From contig CM028899.1 of NCBI GenBank assembly GCA_016801885.1, forward strand, positions 22,972,501-23,036,500: DNA of 64,000 bases, written 5' to 3'. The translations under genes were made by a program, and so were the position numbers. The notes under the pieces were generated by a model that saw only the letters and a program-made list of their open reading frames with translations, was not told the origin of the DNA and did not search any database. This document shows, in pieces, positions 43,508-55,189 of this stretch. Positions within the stretch are counted from its first letter, which is position 1; each line of letters opens with the position of its first letter. The stretch is from Toxotes chatareus (Eukaryota; Chordata; Actinopteri; Toxotidae).

Positions 43508-44503
43508 ATGGGGAACGTGAGGTCCCTCGCAAATAAGATGGACGAGCTGATGGGGCTGGCCCAGAGTCAGAGGGCGTATCGTGAGTGTAGTGTGATGTGC
43601 TTCACGGAGACATGGCTGCACCAGGATGTTCCTGATGATAATGCTACCATCAGAGGCTTCCACACGGTCCGTGCCGACAGAGACTGCGTCAGGAGCGGTA
43701 AGCGCAAAGGAGGAGGGCTTGCCGTTCTGGTGAATAATCGGTGGTGTAACCCCACTCACATCACTGTGAAGGAGCGCATCTGTGGCCCGGATGTTGAACT
43801 GTGTGCTGTCGGACTTCGTCCATATTATCTGCCCAGGGAGTTTTCTCATGTTATCATGGTGGCAGTTTATGTTGCCCCCTCTGCAAACCCAAACACCGCG
43901 TGTGACGTCATTCACTCTGCAATAGCCCGGTTACAGACTCAGCACCCGAGTGCATTCATTGCTATTTCGGGTGACTTCAACCATGTTAATTTGGACTCCA
44001 CACTTCCCACTTTCACACAGTTTGTGAACTGTCCTACCAGGGAAGGAAGAACAATAGACCTGCTGTATGCTAATGTAAAGGATGCTTACAGCTCTTCCCC
44101 CCTCCCCCCACTGGGTAGGTCAGATCACAACCTGGTTCACCTCACCCCCTGCTATGTGCCTCTTGTCAAGAGTCTGCCTGCAACTTCAAAGACTGTGAGG
44201 AGATGGACAGACAAGGCTAAGGAGACACTTCAGGGCTGCTTTGAGGTGACAGACTGGCAGGCACTCTGTGAGCCCCATGGTGACGACATTGATGGGCTCA
44301 CTGAGTGCATCACAGGATACATAAACTTCTGTGTGGACACCATTGTCCCAGCCAGGACAGTCAGTTGTTACCCCAACAACAAGCCGTGGGTAACAAGGGA
44401 TATTAAAGCCATTCTGAAAGACAAGAAAAATACAGGCAACTCTGAAATCCAAGATCAGAGAGGCCAAGGAGAAGTACAGGAAGAAGTTGGAGGGGAAACT
44501 TAA
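43508..44503 (+). CDS. LINE endonuclease domain (331 aa frame)
   Basis: M-G-N-V-R-S-L opens the apurinic-type endonuclease domain. Active-site blocks are present in order: N-V-R-S-L, F-T-E-T-W-L-H, S-G-D-F-N-H and G-R-S-D-H-N-L. The linker N-N-K-P-W-V follows at about residue 295. A frameshift near 44,430 ends the frame; the next part continues in a different frame from 44,487. The upstream Arg-rich and hydrophobic leader seen in the 31-kb copy is interrupted here by stops, so the protein start is damaged. Confidence 0.85.
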   Translation: MGNVRSLANKMDELMGLAQSQRAYRECSVMCFTETWLHQDVPDDNATIRGFHTVRADRDCVRSGKRKGGGLAVLVNNRWCNPTHITVKERICGPDVELCAVGLRPYYLPREFSHVIMVAVYVAPSANPNTACDVIHSAIARLQTQHPSAFIAISGDFNHVNLDSTLPTFTQFVNCPTREGRTIDLLYANVKDAYSSSPLPPLGRSDHNLVHLTPCYVPLVKSLPATSKTVRRWTDKAKETLQGCFEVTDWQALCEPHGDDIDGLTECITGYINFCVDTIVPARTVSCYPNNKPWVTRDIKAILKDKKNTGNSEIQDQRGQGEVQEEVGGET

Positions 44504-46230
44504 GCATAACAACATGAGAGAGGTGTGGAGTGGCATGAGGACCATCACTGGTTACCAGCCAAGAAACGGCGGAGGAGCTGACGGCAGCGTGGAATGGGCA
44601 AATGAGCTGAATCTGTTTTTTAACAGATTCGACAGAGTGACCCCAGATCACCCCCCAGCAGACTCTGCAGTACAAAGGCAACCATCAACTCCACTCTCTC
44701 TCCCTCCCCCCTCCTCTTCTTGCTCTCCCTCATCTCCATATGAACACCTCACTCCCACCTCCTCCTCGGACTCCCCTGACTGCACTCAACAGAGAAGCAC
44801 ATACACCCCTCCCCTACCTGACAGCTCCACACTGAGCTTCACTGTTGACCAGGTGAGAAGACAGCTGAACAGACTCCATGCAGGCAAGTCAGCAGGCCCG
44901 GATGGCGTGAGCCCAAGGGCCCTGAAGACCTGTGCCCCCCAGCTATGTGGAGTGTTTCACTATGTCTTCAACATGAGTCTCAGTCTTCAGAAGGTCCCCA
45001 TGTTGTGGAAGACATCATGCCTTGTTCCTGTACCAAAGACACAGCGTCCCAACGACCTCAAGGATTACAGGCCTGTTGCACTGACGTCACACATAATGAA
45101 GACTCTGGAGAGACTCATCCTGGAGCAGCTCCGACCTATGGTCCAACCACTGTTGGATCCCCTTCAATTTGCCTACCAGCCCCCGTCTTGGAGTGGACCA
45201 CGCCATCATCTACCTGCTCAACCAAGTCTACACCCACCTGGACAAGCCCGGCGAGCACTGTGAGGGTCATGTTTTTTGACTTCTCCAGTGCATTTGACAC
45301 CATCAGGCCGACTCTACTGGGTGAGAAGCTGACAACGATGCAGGTGGATGCCCCACTGGTGTCCTGGATTGTGGACTACCTGACTGGCAGACCACAGTAC
45401 GTGCGCCTGCAGTGCTGTATGTCAGACAGAGTGATCAGCAACACGGGGCTCCGTGAGGGGACCGTCCTCTCTCCCTTCCTCTCTCTTCCACTCTCTACAC
45501 CACTGATTTCAGATACTGCACAGAGACCTGCCACCTTCAGAAGTTTTCTGACGACTCTGCTGTAGTAGGATGTATTTCAGGTGGTGATGAGAGTGAGTAC
45601 AGGACTGTGGTTGACAACTTTGTCACGTGGAGCAGGAGAAACCACCTGCAGCTCAATGTGACAAAGACAAAGGAACTGGTGGTAGACTTGAGGAGGACCA
45701 AGGCTACGGTGACCCCTGTTACCATTCAAGGGGTCAATGTGGACATGGTGGAGGAGTACAGGTACCTGGGGGTGTACCTGGATTGCAAACTGGACTGGTC
45801 CAAAAACGTGGACAATGTGTACAAAAAGGGCCAGAGCCGTCTCTATTTTCTGAGACGGCTAAGGTCCTTCAACATCTGCCGGACGATGCTGCGGATGTTC
45901 TATGAGTCTGTGGTGGCCAGTGCCATCCTGTACGCTGTTGTCTGCTGGGGCAGCAGCCTGAGGGTAAAGGACACTAACAGACTCAATAAGATCATCAAGA
46001 AGGCCAGCCATGTTGTGGGGGAGGAACTGGACTCACTGAATACAGTGTTGGAGAGAAGAGTGTTGTCCAAAGTTAGGACAATATTGGACTCTCCTGCACA
46101 CCCTCTCCACCATGTGCTGATTAGTCACAGAAGCTCGTTCAGCAACAGACTCATTGTTCCACGCTGCACAACAGAGCGACACAGGAAATCATTCCTGCCT
46201 GTCGCAATCAAGATATACAATTCAGAAAAA
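44487..46230 (+). pseudogene. LINE reverse transcriptase, broken
   Basis: The first frame (44,487-45,263) has the N-E-L-N-L-F-F-N-R-F-D linker, a Ser/Pro-rich stretch, K-S-A-G-P-D-G-V-S-P-R (first RT block) and D-Y-R-P-V-A-L-T-S. After a shift comes D-F-S-S-A-F-D-T-I (first catalytic Asp) at about 45,280. The expected A-P-Q-G-T block has become damaged (L-R-E-G-T-V-L-S). The F-S-D-D-S-A-V-V-G block lies at about 45,545 behind another shift. The C-terminal arm (45,607-46,220) is open, with Y-R-Y-L-G-V-Y-L and S-R-L-Y-F-L-R-R-L, and ends at an A-run at 46,227. Not functional. Confidence 0.9.
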
Positions 46231-46619
46231 AAAAAAAAAAAAAAAAAGAAACTCATGTATACTGTGTATACATCATTTTTGAAACAGTTAAAACACATAC
46301 CTCATGTATATAATGCAAATAAGAAGATGTCTTTATGTTTTTTCTATTTTTCTACTTTATTATATTTTCTGTTTGATTATTGGATTATATATATATATAT
46401 ATATCTTAATCTTCTTTGTTCAATTTCTTCTTCATTTTTCACTTGGGAGTGTATAAGTAACAGAAGAATTTCCTCACGGGATTAATAAAGTTTATTCTGA
46501 TTTGATTCTGATTAAATGAAATATAAATCACATAAAATATATACTGAGCCAATTATGTGAATCCAATAAGAGTAACTGAAATACAGCTCAATATTACGTA
46601 CAACTCAAATTATAATGAT

Positions 46620-46960
46620 CACCAAACGGATCAATCAAACGGAAAATGCAACGTAAACAACAGTGCTTAGCTACGCAGTGAGCTAGCATAAACGTTTAGC
46701 GGCGGCTAACTACCTGCCGCTAATTAGTAGCTAATTCTTTATAACCTAACGATTGCTACTGCCCAAAAACGACTGGCATGTTATTACTAACGAAAGATAC
46801 ACGTGTCATAACAACAAAAACTCACTGCTTTAAGACGCACACTGCGGAGTCACTCAACTGTTTTTCTCCGATCGATAGACACGTCTGCGGTGCATTCAAG
46901 GACCGCGGCAGTGTGGGAACTTACATGTGCGATCATTAACAGCACTCTTAAGGGAACAGT
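46620..46960. other. CpG-rich stretch of unknown origin
   Basis: More than a dozen CpG dinucleotides occur in about 340 bases, clearly more than the surroundings. GCTAGC/GCTAAC motifs are also present, of a type common in fish 5' exons and in some repeats. No frame is convincing. It lies between a LINE tail and a Tc1-like end, so it may be part of an unrecognised transposon rather than a promoter. Confidence 0.4.
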
Positions 46961-46979
46961 ACTAACAGAGACGACTTTT

Positions 46980-47305
46980 TGTACAATCATTATTTGACTG
47001 ACAGATGTTAAATGTTCTTGTATCCATCTTCTGACCTGATTTTCAGTTAGCTTTTCTTTTTGTCTTCATATTGGAGGATATGCCATAATGCTGACTAATC
47101 ATTTAACTCATTATGTGACTTCTAAAACTAGTGAAGTGATGAATTAGGTGTGTCCTATGCAAGGGGATGAATACTTGTGCAAACACTTATTTTATATTTG
47201 ACATTTAGATCATTCTTGACTTTAACATTACTCTGATTCAATTTTGTAAAATAATGAAACATCAAAACGTCCAGTGGGCAATTTTTTTATAGACACTGTA
47301 TATAT
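46980..47305 (+). repeat. Probable Tc1/mariner-type 3' end
   Basis: AAGGGGATGAATACTTGTGC, a downstream GTGGGCAATTTTTTTATAGA and an ACACTGTATATA end have the familiar layout of a fish Tc1-like 3' terminus. The transposase and the other end are absent or unrecognisable. Confidence 0.5.
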
Positions 47306-48431
47306 ATATATAAAGCATCATTTGTTTTGTAAGGTTTAGCTAGAGCTGGAATGTACAAATTATTCTTTTCTTCTCTCTGGTTTCAAAACAATTTAACCTG
47401 TTGACCTTTGATTAGTGCAGCTCCATAAAGCCAGCCACTATGTAGACAACACAAAGTGCCAAACTACACATTTCAAAGGCTTCTGAAAATTTGATCAGTT
47501 TATTATTATGTTGATTCCTTTTATGCTAACTGAAAAAAAAGATTATTTTTGTGCTAGTCCTCTTGTTATACATTCAGTAAAGTGACCATAGTCTGTGCTA
47601 AATCCCAAGAGGAAACAGTAAACAGCTCTACCCTGATATCCATGTAACAATGGTATCTTATGGCTTGCTCTGATTATGACCCACATGATTCCTGAGAGGG
47701 CTGCTTTCCATTGGGTTCCTGTTTGACTGCAGCATTGCCCAAATACACAATCGTATAGGAGAGGATAGAGGGGGGAGTACAGCTGAACGAATGACGAATA
47801 CATTACTGACTTTTTAACCACAAAGTCAAGCTTGGGTTTAGATGCACTAAATGATCTCTTACCACTAAAAGACCTAAAAACATAAACATAGCCCTGGCAC
47901 ACAGTTTATCCACTTCTTCATTATAAAAATCAAAAAAAAAAAATCTAAATTTGAGATAAATAAATTTGAGAGTCTAAATTTGACATATCTCACTAAAATA
48001 AATGTGTATTTTATAAGACAAAGAATGATATACCACAATTTGACATGTTGGTACAAGCTCTCAGACATGATGAAGGGAGTGATGGCACTGGTACAGGAGA
48101 AGTCTGTTTATTTGAAATCAGATTAAAAGTGTTCTCTTTGTTTATGAAAGATGGTTACTGTGCAGTGTAGGAGAGGACTGGGAGAAATGAATGAAAAGTA
48201 TGGCTGGATGGAAAGATGAAGTGATAACCTGTTCTAACTATGTCTATGTTTCTCTCTCACACAACCACACACAAACATAGATGCGCGCTCACACACGTAA
48301 ACATATACAGGTCTAGACAAAACCCTGGTTTTCAACTGCAACTGTTTATAAAGACAAAGCAGCTGTTGAAGACAGAGATTTCAACATGATGAATAGCCTA
48401 ATATAAATCCTTGACGCATGGAGAAACCACT
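47306..48431 (-). other. Intronic DNA without recognised features
   Basis: No exon of isthmin and no repeat could be identified. A minus-strand 119-codon frame at 47,543-47,902 shows no domain and no splice context. Confidence 0.5.
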
Positions 48432-48792
48432 AACACAAGTTTTACCGGGTAACTGTGTGTTGCCGAGGGAGGAAGGGGAGGGACGCGAAGATGGCAAGAT
48501 GGCACCTAGCGAAGAAGCTCCGAAGGCCGTGTACTACTTTCTTTGAAAAACCCTTTCAAACTGTCAACATTTTCTTAAAAAGGACACGTTACTGATATGT
48601 CAAAGTCTTTGGCTGTGAAGCAGTGTGAAATTTTTACTCGGGGACGCAAGGCAAACATTAAAACAACTCCGCCGGAAATCTTGAGTAGCGCAGATGTTAA
48701 CATGGCTAGCATAGTGGAGGTATTGAGCGAGCTGAAATCACTGCTCAGACTTTGGAACGAAGCTGGATAATATTGATACAAGACTAATCGGA

Positions 48793-49459
48793 ATGGCAAA
48801 TGCATTGACTGCACTTGAAAGTAAAGTGATGGAGATAAAACAAGACGTTTTGACAAACACAGCTCATATCGGTGAAGCCGAAGCTTGTATTAACGAGACA
48901 GAAAAAGCGATTGAGAAAACTGAAACAGCACTGGAATCAGCGATTAAACAAACTGCTTTTCTCGAGGCAAAAACAGATGATCTGGAGAACCGGGGAAGGA
49001 GAAAGAACCTGCGCATACTGTATTTGGCATACAAGAGGGAGCAGAGGGAACACAATCACTCTTCGACTTCATCGCTGACAAACTTCCAAGATGGTTAGAT
49101 TTACACCCCCAAAAGTCATTCACACTGGAGCGGGTTCACCGTACATTAGCCTCTGTTTCCTAAAAATTCAAGAGAAGGAATTTGTCTACCGGGAAACAAA
49201 GAAACAAGAAATTACACACGATGGGGTCAAGATCACATTTGCACAGGACTTCTCCGCAGAGACGGTCCGAATCAGACGGGGGTTCCACCCGGTCATTAAG
49301 CTGTTTGTCGACATCAATGCCTTCCGTGGATTCCAACACAACCCCTGCAGGCTCAGAGTCCTGCATGGCGGCAAGATTCATCTCTTCTCAACACCACAGG
49401 AAGCTGAAGAGTTTTACAAAAACCTTCCAAAAGCAGCAGCGGGGGCCCGGGATGAGTGA
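48793..49459 (+). pseudogene. L1 ORF1 protein, frameshifted
   Basis: The first part has heptad-like leucine/isoleucine spacing typical of the ORF1 coiled coil (N-T-A-H-I, then E-T-E-K-A-I-E-K), then L-E-N-R-G-R-R-K-N-L-R-I, the start of the RRM. After a frameshift at about 49,090 the second part has V-Y-R-E-T-K-K-Q, the I-T-F-A-Q-D-F-S-A-E-T block and the C-terminal domain with F-R-G-F-Q-H-N-P. ORF1p binds L1 RNA and forms trimers through the coiled coil. The order matches L1-type ORF1 (Transposase_22 family). Confidence 0.9.
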
Positions 49460-50039
49460 GTCATAAAGGACATGCTCCTGATACAGCGGAGACAGATATA
49501 AAGACACTTTACAATACTGCACCTGCACAACAGAGCAATAACAGGTGACATCTAGAATATACAGTGAATAGAAGTTCAAAATATTTAAAAGTATAGTAAT
49601 TGTATATACTGTACATATTTTTGTTGAAAAGATGTCTACATAGTTCAAGCTTAATTTGAACCGACTTTGTTTACATGTTGACAAAGTTTTCAAAAGATAA
49701 ATTCACTATTTTATTTGGAAAAGGGTGACAATAGTATTTTAAATAACACCGTTGATAGATACAGTTAGTCATAGAGTGTTATTGGTGAGGTCGCATTGAT
49801 TAGTTGTTCCTCAATATTGTGGAGCAACGTCCTCTAAATCCATTTTGTTTCAAGGGGAGGGGTATGCATTTCACAAGGGAAATGCTAATGTTCTATGAGG
49901 GACTGTTTAAAATAGGTTTTGTGTGTAGTGTGTGTGAGTGCTTGAAAGTCTGTGTAAACTTGCATTTTCATTATAATGTTCACTTTATTTTTATTTTTCA
50001 GATCCCAAATTTATCTCAATAATGCAATAATAATTTATG

Positions 50040-52108
50040 GAGAGGTCAAAATGGGAAAGTAATCTGAATGTCAATATTATGATCTGAAATGTCATAGGAA
50101 TGAGAAAATTAATGAAATTGAAACAAGTATTAAATAAGATAAAATATTTAAAATCTAAGATTATTTTCATACAAGGTCAGGTATTTCATGCTTCTTTTAA
50201 CAGTCATGCTAGAGGGGTCGCTATTCTATAAATCAATACCATTTCAAACCTTAAAGCTCATCAAAGATCCACATGGGAGGTACATTATTGTTCAAGGTAA
50301 TATTGTGTCACAAAAAATTAATTTTATAAATATATATGGTCCCAATGATGATAACCCGTCCTTTTTTGAAAGATTATTCTTAACTGTATCTGCTTTGGAG
50401 GGCCTCCACATAATAGGCGGAGACTTTAATTGTACTCTAGATCCAGTGCTGGATAGGTCTACTCAAACTGACAACACTCATACAAGAACCAGAAAAATAC
50501 TTGCAAACAATGTCTGAAGAATAAAAAAACCCTAATAGCAGGGAATACTCATGTTATTCAAGTTCATATAAAAGTCATTCACGTATTGACTATTTTCTAA
50601 TATCTATGGAGTTACAATCTCAAGTAAATAAATGTTGGTATAATAGTATTGTAATTACCGATCATGCAGTAGCCTCCATGGAAATTCAATTGGGCAATGT
50701 TGAGCACTGTCCAAAAAGATGGAGATTGCAAACATTTTTGTTTTTGTTACTTTTGTTAAATTTGTAGAAAATTGCATAGACAAATACTCTGAATTAAATA
50801 AGGATGAAACTACTGCCAGTATTAAATGGGAAGCTTTTAAAGCTTATATAAGGGGAGAAATTATTAGCTACACCAGTACCAAAAATAAACAATACAATCA
50901 AGCAGTACAGTCACTAGAAAAACAAATTAAAACTGCTGAATTCTATCACAGTAATGATCAAATAAAACTGCAAGATTTGATTATTATGAGAGCTAAATAT
51001 GATAAGTTAACAACTGAAAGAGTGGCCAAGAGTTTAATGTGGACTAAACAAGCATTTTATGACCAAGGAGAAAAACCGGGTAATTTATTGGCCTGGAGAA
51101 TTAAGAAGATGCAGGCTAAAAGAACAATCCATAGTATAAAGCTGGCATCGGGTAATCTGACTACTGATTCTGTAGAAATAAACGAAAACTTAAAAAAAAA
51201 AGTTTTATAAACTACTATTTAAATCAGAATATGGTGGAAATGAAGAAGCCCAGAATGCTTTTCTTGATCAATTCCAATTCCAAACACTATCAGAGGAGGA
51301 CAAATCAATACTTGACCATCCATTAAAAATAAATGACCTATTGGAAGCCATAGGAGATATGAATAGTGGTAAAACATCTGGACCAGATCCAGACAGATTA
51401 CACACATCCCACCATTATCAAAAATAGAAGAAGTCTTTCTTGGACATTTGGAAGGGAAAGGATTACTCTCTACATATTACAATTTATTAATGTCTACTTC
51501 TAAAGATTCAGCAATAGATAAGTTAAATGCCTGGAGAGGCGACATCCAAGAAGAAATAGATGAAATAGACTGGAATGAGACTTGTTTAAAAGCACAGAAA
51601 CAAATAATAAAAACATGGTTTAAGCTACTTCAATATAAGTGGCTAATGAGGATGTATACAACTCCTATAACTTCATCATATGTCTAGTAATATTCCAGAC
51701 ACATGTATAAAATGTTTAAATGAAAAAGGAACCCTTCTTCACTGTCTATGGGAATGTCCAAAAATTTAGAAATTTTGGAAAGATGTCATCGGATGTCTGT
51801 CAGAAGTGTTCAGTATCAATATTCCTTTAAATGTTAAACTTTGTGTACTGGGAATCTATCTAGTTGATTTCATGCAAACACAGAGACAGAGTAAACTATT
51901 GGACTTTGAACTTCTACAAGCCAAAAGAGTTATTACACTATGTTGGAAGAGTGCGGATGCTCCTTCCATGAAACAGTGGATAAAGGAACTTTCAGAATGC
52001 TTTGGTCTGGAAAGACCAAGAACATACATTGTCAAAGGAAAACAGAAGGATTTTGTATATCTCTGGGATATTATTATTGAATCTGATTATTATTATTATA
52101 TTTTTTAA
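50040..52108 (+). pseudogene. L1 ORF2 with deleted reverse-transcriptase core
   Basis: The endonuclease part is visible at 50,188-50,700 (N-I-Y-G-P-N-D-D, I-I-G-G-D-F-N-C, S-R-I-D-Y-F-L and T-D-H-A). The linker at 50,719-51,210 is Lys-rich. N-S-G-K-T-S-G-P-D (first RT block) stands near 51,370 and is joined almost at once to C-terminal sequence. The palm motifs with catalytic Asp residues are absent. The C-terminal part has L-L-H-C-L-W-E-C-P, the Cys-His knuckle of L1 proteins, near 51,740. Several stops and frameshifts occur. The deletion lies at about 51,400. Confidence 0.9.
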
Positions 52109-52327
52109 ATACAGTATTTTATTTGTAAGAAATTTGTGCAGGTTTATGTGTGTGTGTGTATGTGTGTGCATGGGCTAGGGTTTGTTGATTTGTGATTATT
52201 GTTACTGTGGCTTCAGGTATTATTTTTGAGTTCATATTCAAAAATAATATTTTATGAGTTTGTTATTGTGATGTAAAACAGACAAAAGCCAATAAAAATA
52301 CTGGGGGAAAAAAACACAAGTTTTACC

Positions 52328-53640
52328 TGTTATAGGTAAAACTCTGTAAAGGCATATTATTACCAAACCTCGGTGTGAGGACAAGACTCACGCTGAGGTA
52401 CATTGTTATACGAAAGATTAAATTTAAAGATAACGTTTTAATGAGTGAACATTTGCTTTGTTATTAATGAGATGTTAGAGTCAGACTTCCAGGCATCCTG
52501 ACAGAATTGAACACACAGGAAACCCCCCGCTACTATCCTCCTATCAAATAAATGCATGCAAAACAAAAATGCCCTAAGATATATAAAAAGGATTTGGGTT
52601 ACGTGGAAAGTTACTTAACTACATGAAAATGCACTGGCTTTCCAAAATAATTGGAACAATAATTATGAACTAATCATATATGTCCACTCTGCTTTCTGTT
52701 CATATGTATGGATTTCTGTAAACCCACAAACAAAAAATGATACATCTACATATTATAACAACATATATATAACAACAGTTAAACAATTAAAGTATCTGGC
52801 ACATACCAACAATGCTTCAACTACTTCTGCTTGTCATGCCTTACATTCAATCACACGTTACATACGCTTATATATCTGCACATCCAGAGGTTAAAGGGCC
52901 AGAACAATCTGGAATGCCATTGCAGTACCTTTGATTTATAAGTAAATAAACCTCTATGGCAGTTAATACATAATAATGTGGCCCCAAAGCTTTTTCCAGT
53001 CATGTCTGTCTCTGTACCAGCCCTTTGTCATTCATGGTTCTCACATCTTAAAACAATGATAAAAAGGAATATGTTTGTCTCTGGCATACTCAAGGAAGAT
53101 GGAGTACAAAGACATACTGTGACCTTTTCATGGAATTCCTCATCCAGGCCAAAGCAATCTGCAAATTTCTGTTTAAATCCACTCCACAAGTCAAGTTCCA
53201 TTATTCTTAAGGTCTCACAGTCACTGTGAAAAAGGACTTTTTGACCTTTTATATTTGGCTGTCATATGTTTCATATTTTCACTTTTCCCCCTGTTTTCTT
53301 TTATTTCTGAAACCTGGTGCAGATGTTTGAGGTTCATGGACAAGTTGAAGCACCCCACTGTTAAGGGTCCAGCATATGGTAACTTAAGACGCTGTCCTGA
53401 CTCAAACCATCTGTACAGAGAGCTGGGATGAGTGGAGGGAGAGTGAGAAACAGCTTGGAGCATAGAAACTGAGGAGTGGAAAGGAGAAGGGCTTGGTCAG
53501 CCTCACCACCTGTGATCACTCTCTTAATCTGAAAACACTGCACTTCAGTGATGATATAAATTCTTCGTATCAGTGACCTAAACCTACTTCCAATGATACA
53601 GTGAGTCCAGGAAATTCTGACCTCTCTCCAAATTGCCCAC
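52328..53640 (-). other. Intronic DNA with one candidate exon
   Basis: AT-rich intron 2 of isthmin. Apart from the candidate exon at 53,118-53,223, nothing was recognised. Confidence 0.5.
53118..53223 (-). other. Candidate unidentified exon
   Basis: On the minus strand a CTTTTTCACAG acceptor is followed by a 106-base open segment and a GTATGT donor. It would encode D-C-E-T-L-R-I-M-E-L-D-L-W-S-G-F and E-E-F-H-E-K-V-T among other residues. The composition looks protein-like. However, its entry phase does not match isthmin exon 2 (phase 0), I do not recognise the family, and it may be a remnant of another gene or transposon. Considered a lead only. Confidence 0.25.
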
Positions 53641-53889
53641 CTGAATATTAGGGTTCTGTGAGCCCATGTCTGCATTGCCCAGCTCTGGGAAATTCCTCAG
53701 GTCCAGGATAAAGGGTTCAAGGTCATCCTCAGGTTCAGGAAGGGGGAGGAAACCCTGGCGATGTTGCTGGGACCAGAGGTGTCTGGACCTGAGGGAAGAT
53801 GGACTAGAAGGCAGAGTCTGGAGCAGGTTCTCCTGCTGCAGCTCTTGGAGAGTCTGATGACTGCTGCCATGGCTGCGCTTTGCTATCAC
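53641..53889 (-). CDS. ism2: Isthmin exon 2: N-terminal propeptide-like region
   Basis: The 83-codon exon enters and leaves in phase 0, between a TTCCTTTCCCAG acceptor and a CAG|GTGGGC donor. It starts V-I-A-K-R-S-H-G, contains a Gln/Leu-rich segment and an acidic stretch (P-E-P-E-D-D-L-E-P). It ends F-I-L-D-L-R-N-F-P-E-L-G, then A-D-M-G-S-Q-N-P-N-I-Q. The F-x-L-D-L-x-N-F-P block and the Q-N-P-N-I-Q end are characteristic of vertebrate isthmins, in which the next exon begins V-T-I. The region is extracellular and of low complexity. Confidence 0.9.
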
Positions 53890-55180
53890 CTGGGAAAGGA
53901 AAAAGACAATGAAATATTAGGTGAAATACAAAGAAACTGAGGAATTTCTTAAAGGGCAAGGGTGTTAAAGCTTTTGACTGCTGGTGATACTGTAAAATAA
54001 TTTGTTAATGAACATTACTTCATATTAGATTAGATTCAACCTTACTGTCACTGAACAATGTACAGGTGCGTAGAGGTGGGTAAAAAAACGATATCTAGAT
54101 TTATATTGATACATTTTAAAACAGTTTCATATTGATATCCTAGTCGCATATATTGATATTCCTTCCGGACATTAAGGGGGCAGTGTAGTTTCACAGGTTA
54201 GTGCAGAAAATGGGGGCAGCTCTTCTTGTACAGCGCACATCTTTTGCTTTTTCAGAACAGAAGGAATGAGACTGCGGACAAGCCAGCCGCCTCTCCTTTT
54301 TGTGAAGTCAAGCCAGCCGCTCCAACATTTCAAGTGCTCCCATGTTACAGACTTTACGGCAAATAGACAGATGTGGTTGTGAAAGTCAGCGCTCGGATGC
54401 TACAGCGTACTGTCTTTTGCTGCAGTTCTTTAATATAGACCTTTCATTGCAGTTCAATGAATCAAATATTTCTGCTTTTCTAATGAATTGTCTTCATTGT
54501 TATTGGGCTTTATAAATGAAATATATTTATATTAAATGTACTGGATTGTTATTATTTAACGTTTTGTCATTCTGACCAAGGGTGTACTCAGTTTTGTTGC
54601 GTATCTCATGTTAACAGATAAGTAATAAGAAACTGAAATAAAGAAAGACTAAATTAGGTTTGAAGTTATTTGGAGACTACGTGTAACATGTCCCTCTCAG
54701 TGTGCATCTGCATCACAATTAAAGAACAAATAATGTAAAACCCAATCAGACAGGGTGCTTTTTGTTACCCTAACTGTGATTTTGTTGTGAAATAGAGTCA
54801 CACATATCTACATTTATTTAAATATATAGGTGATAGGCAAAGGGCACTTGCTCTGGTTCTGACTGAAGGTGAGAGGCTGTTTCCACTTAATACACTTAAC
54901 ACAAGGAAACAGAAAGAGGAAAGGTCACAGGGAGTACTGCCAGCTGGTCAGGGAGTTTTGCCAGTATGATGCTCGGTTCAAGGCTTATTTTAGGTTGGGT
55001 CACTGACAGTTTGACTATCTGCCAATGTCAATGGTCAGGTCTATCACAAAAATGACCACTAACTGCAGGGAGCCCATTGGTCCTACCAAGCAGCTGAGCA
55101 TTTGTTTGCGATATTCTGGAAGACCTATCCTACTACCAACAACCTAATCCAAACTCTCAATTACCGCACTACTTGGCAGA
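53890..55180 (-). other. Isthmin intron 1, proximal part
   Basis: No gene. One possible hAT terminus at 54.08 kb is listed separately; the rest, including a Cys-poor 54.2-55.1 kb stretch, is unrecognised. Confidence 0.5.
54075..54190 (+). repeat. Possible hAT transposon left end
   Basis: GTAGAGGTGGGTAAAAAAAC followed by repeated ATTGATA motifs has the form of a hAT-type terminus. No right end or target duplication was located. Confidence 0.4.
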
Positions 55181-55189
55181 CAACATGGC

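Larger units (their letters stand above)
43170..46500 (+). mobile_element. CR1/L2/Rex1-group LINE beside isthmin exon 3
   Basis: A leader from about 43,170 contains GTGGATCAGCTGCAGCCTG. It is followed by an endonuclease ORF, an RT region and a tail CGGGATTAATAAAGTTTATT with (TTGATTCTGA)n to about 46,510. The element is in antisense orientation to isthmin. The coding parts are frameshifted at several places. No clear target duplication was found, which leaves the 5' border uncertain by about 20 bases. Confidence 0.88.
48447..52312 (+). mobile_element. L1-clade LINE with 15-bp target duplication
   Basis: AACACAAGTTTTACC flanks the element perfectly at 48,432-48,446 and 52,313-52,327. The element starts GGGTAACTGTGTGTTGCC, has a leader with AAGATGGCAAGATGGCACC, a broken ORF1 and a broken ORF2, and ends with CAATAAAAATACTGGGGG and a short A-run. 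At 3.9 kb it is shorter than a full fish L1 because the reverse-transcriptase core is deleted. The intact duplication and both ends show a 5'-complete insertion. Confidence 0.93.

Noticed and set aside
47543..47902. 119-codon minus-strand frame inside isthmin intron
   Set aside because: No isthmin-like content, no splice signals in phase, and no family recognised.
53221..53675. Minus-strand frames downstream of isthmin exon 2 as an extension of that exon
   Set aside because: A good GTGGGC donor ends exon 2 at 53,641 after the family-typical Q-N-P-N-I-Q, and sequence beyond it has no isthmin similarity.
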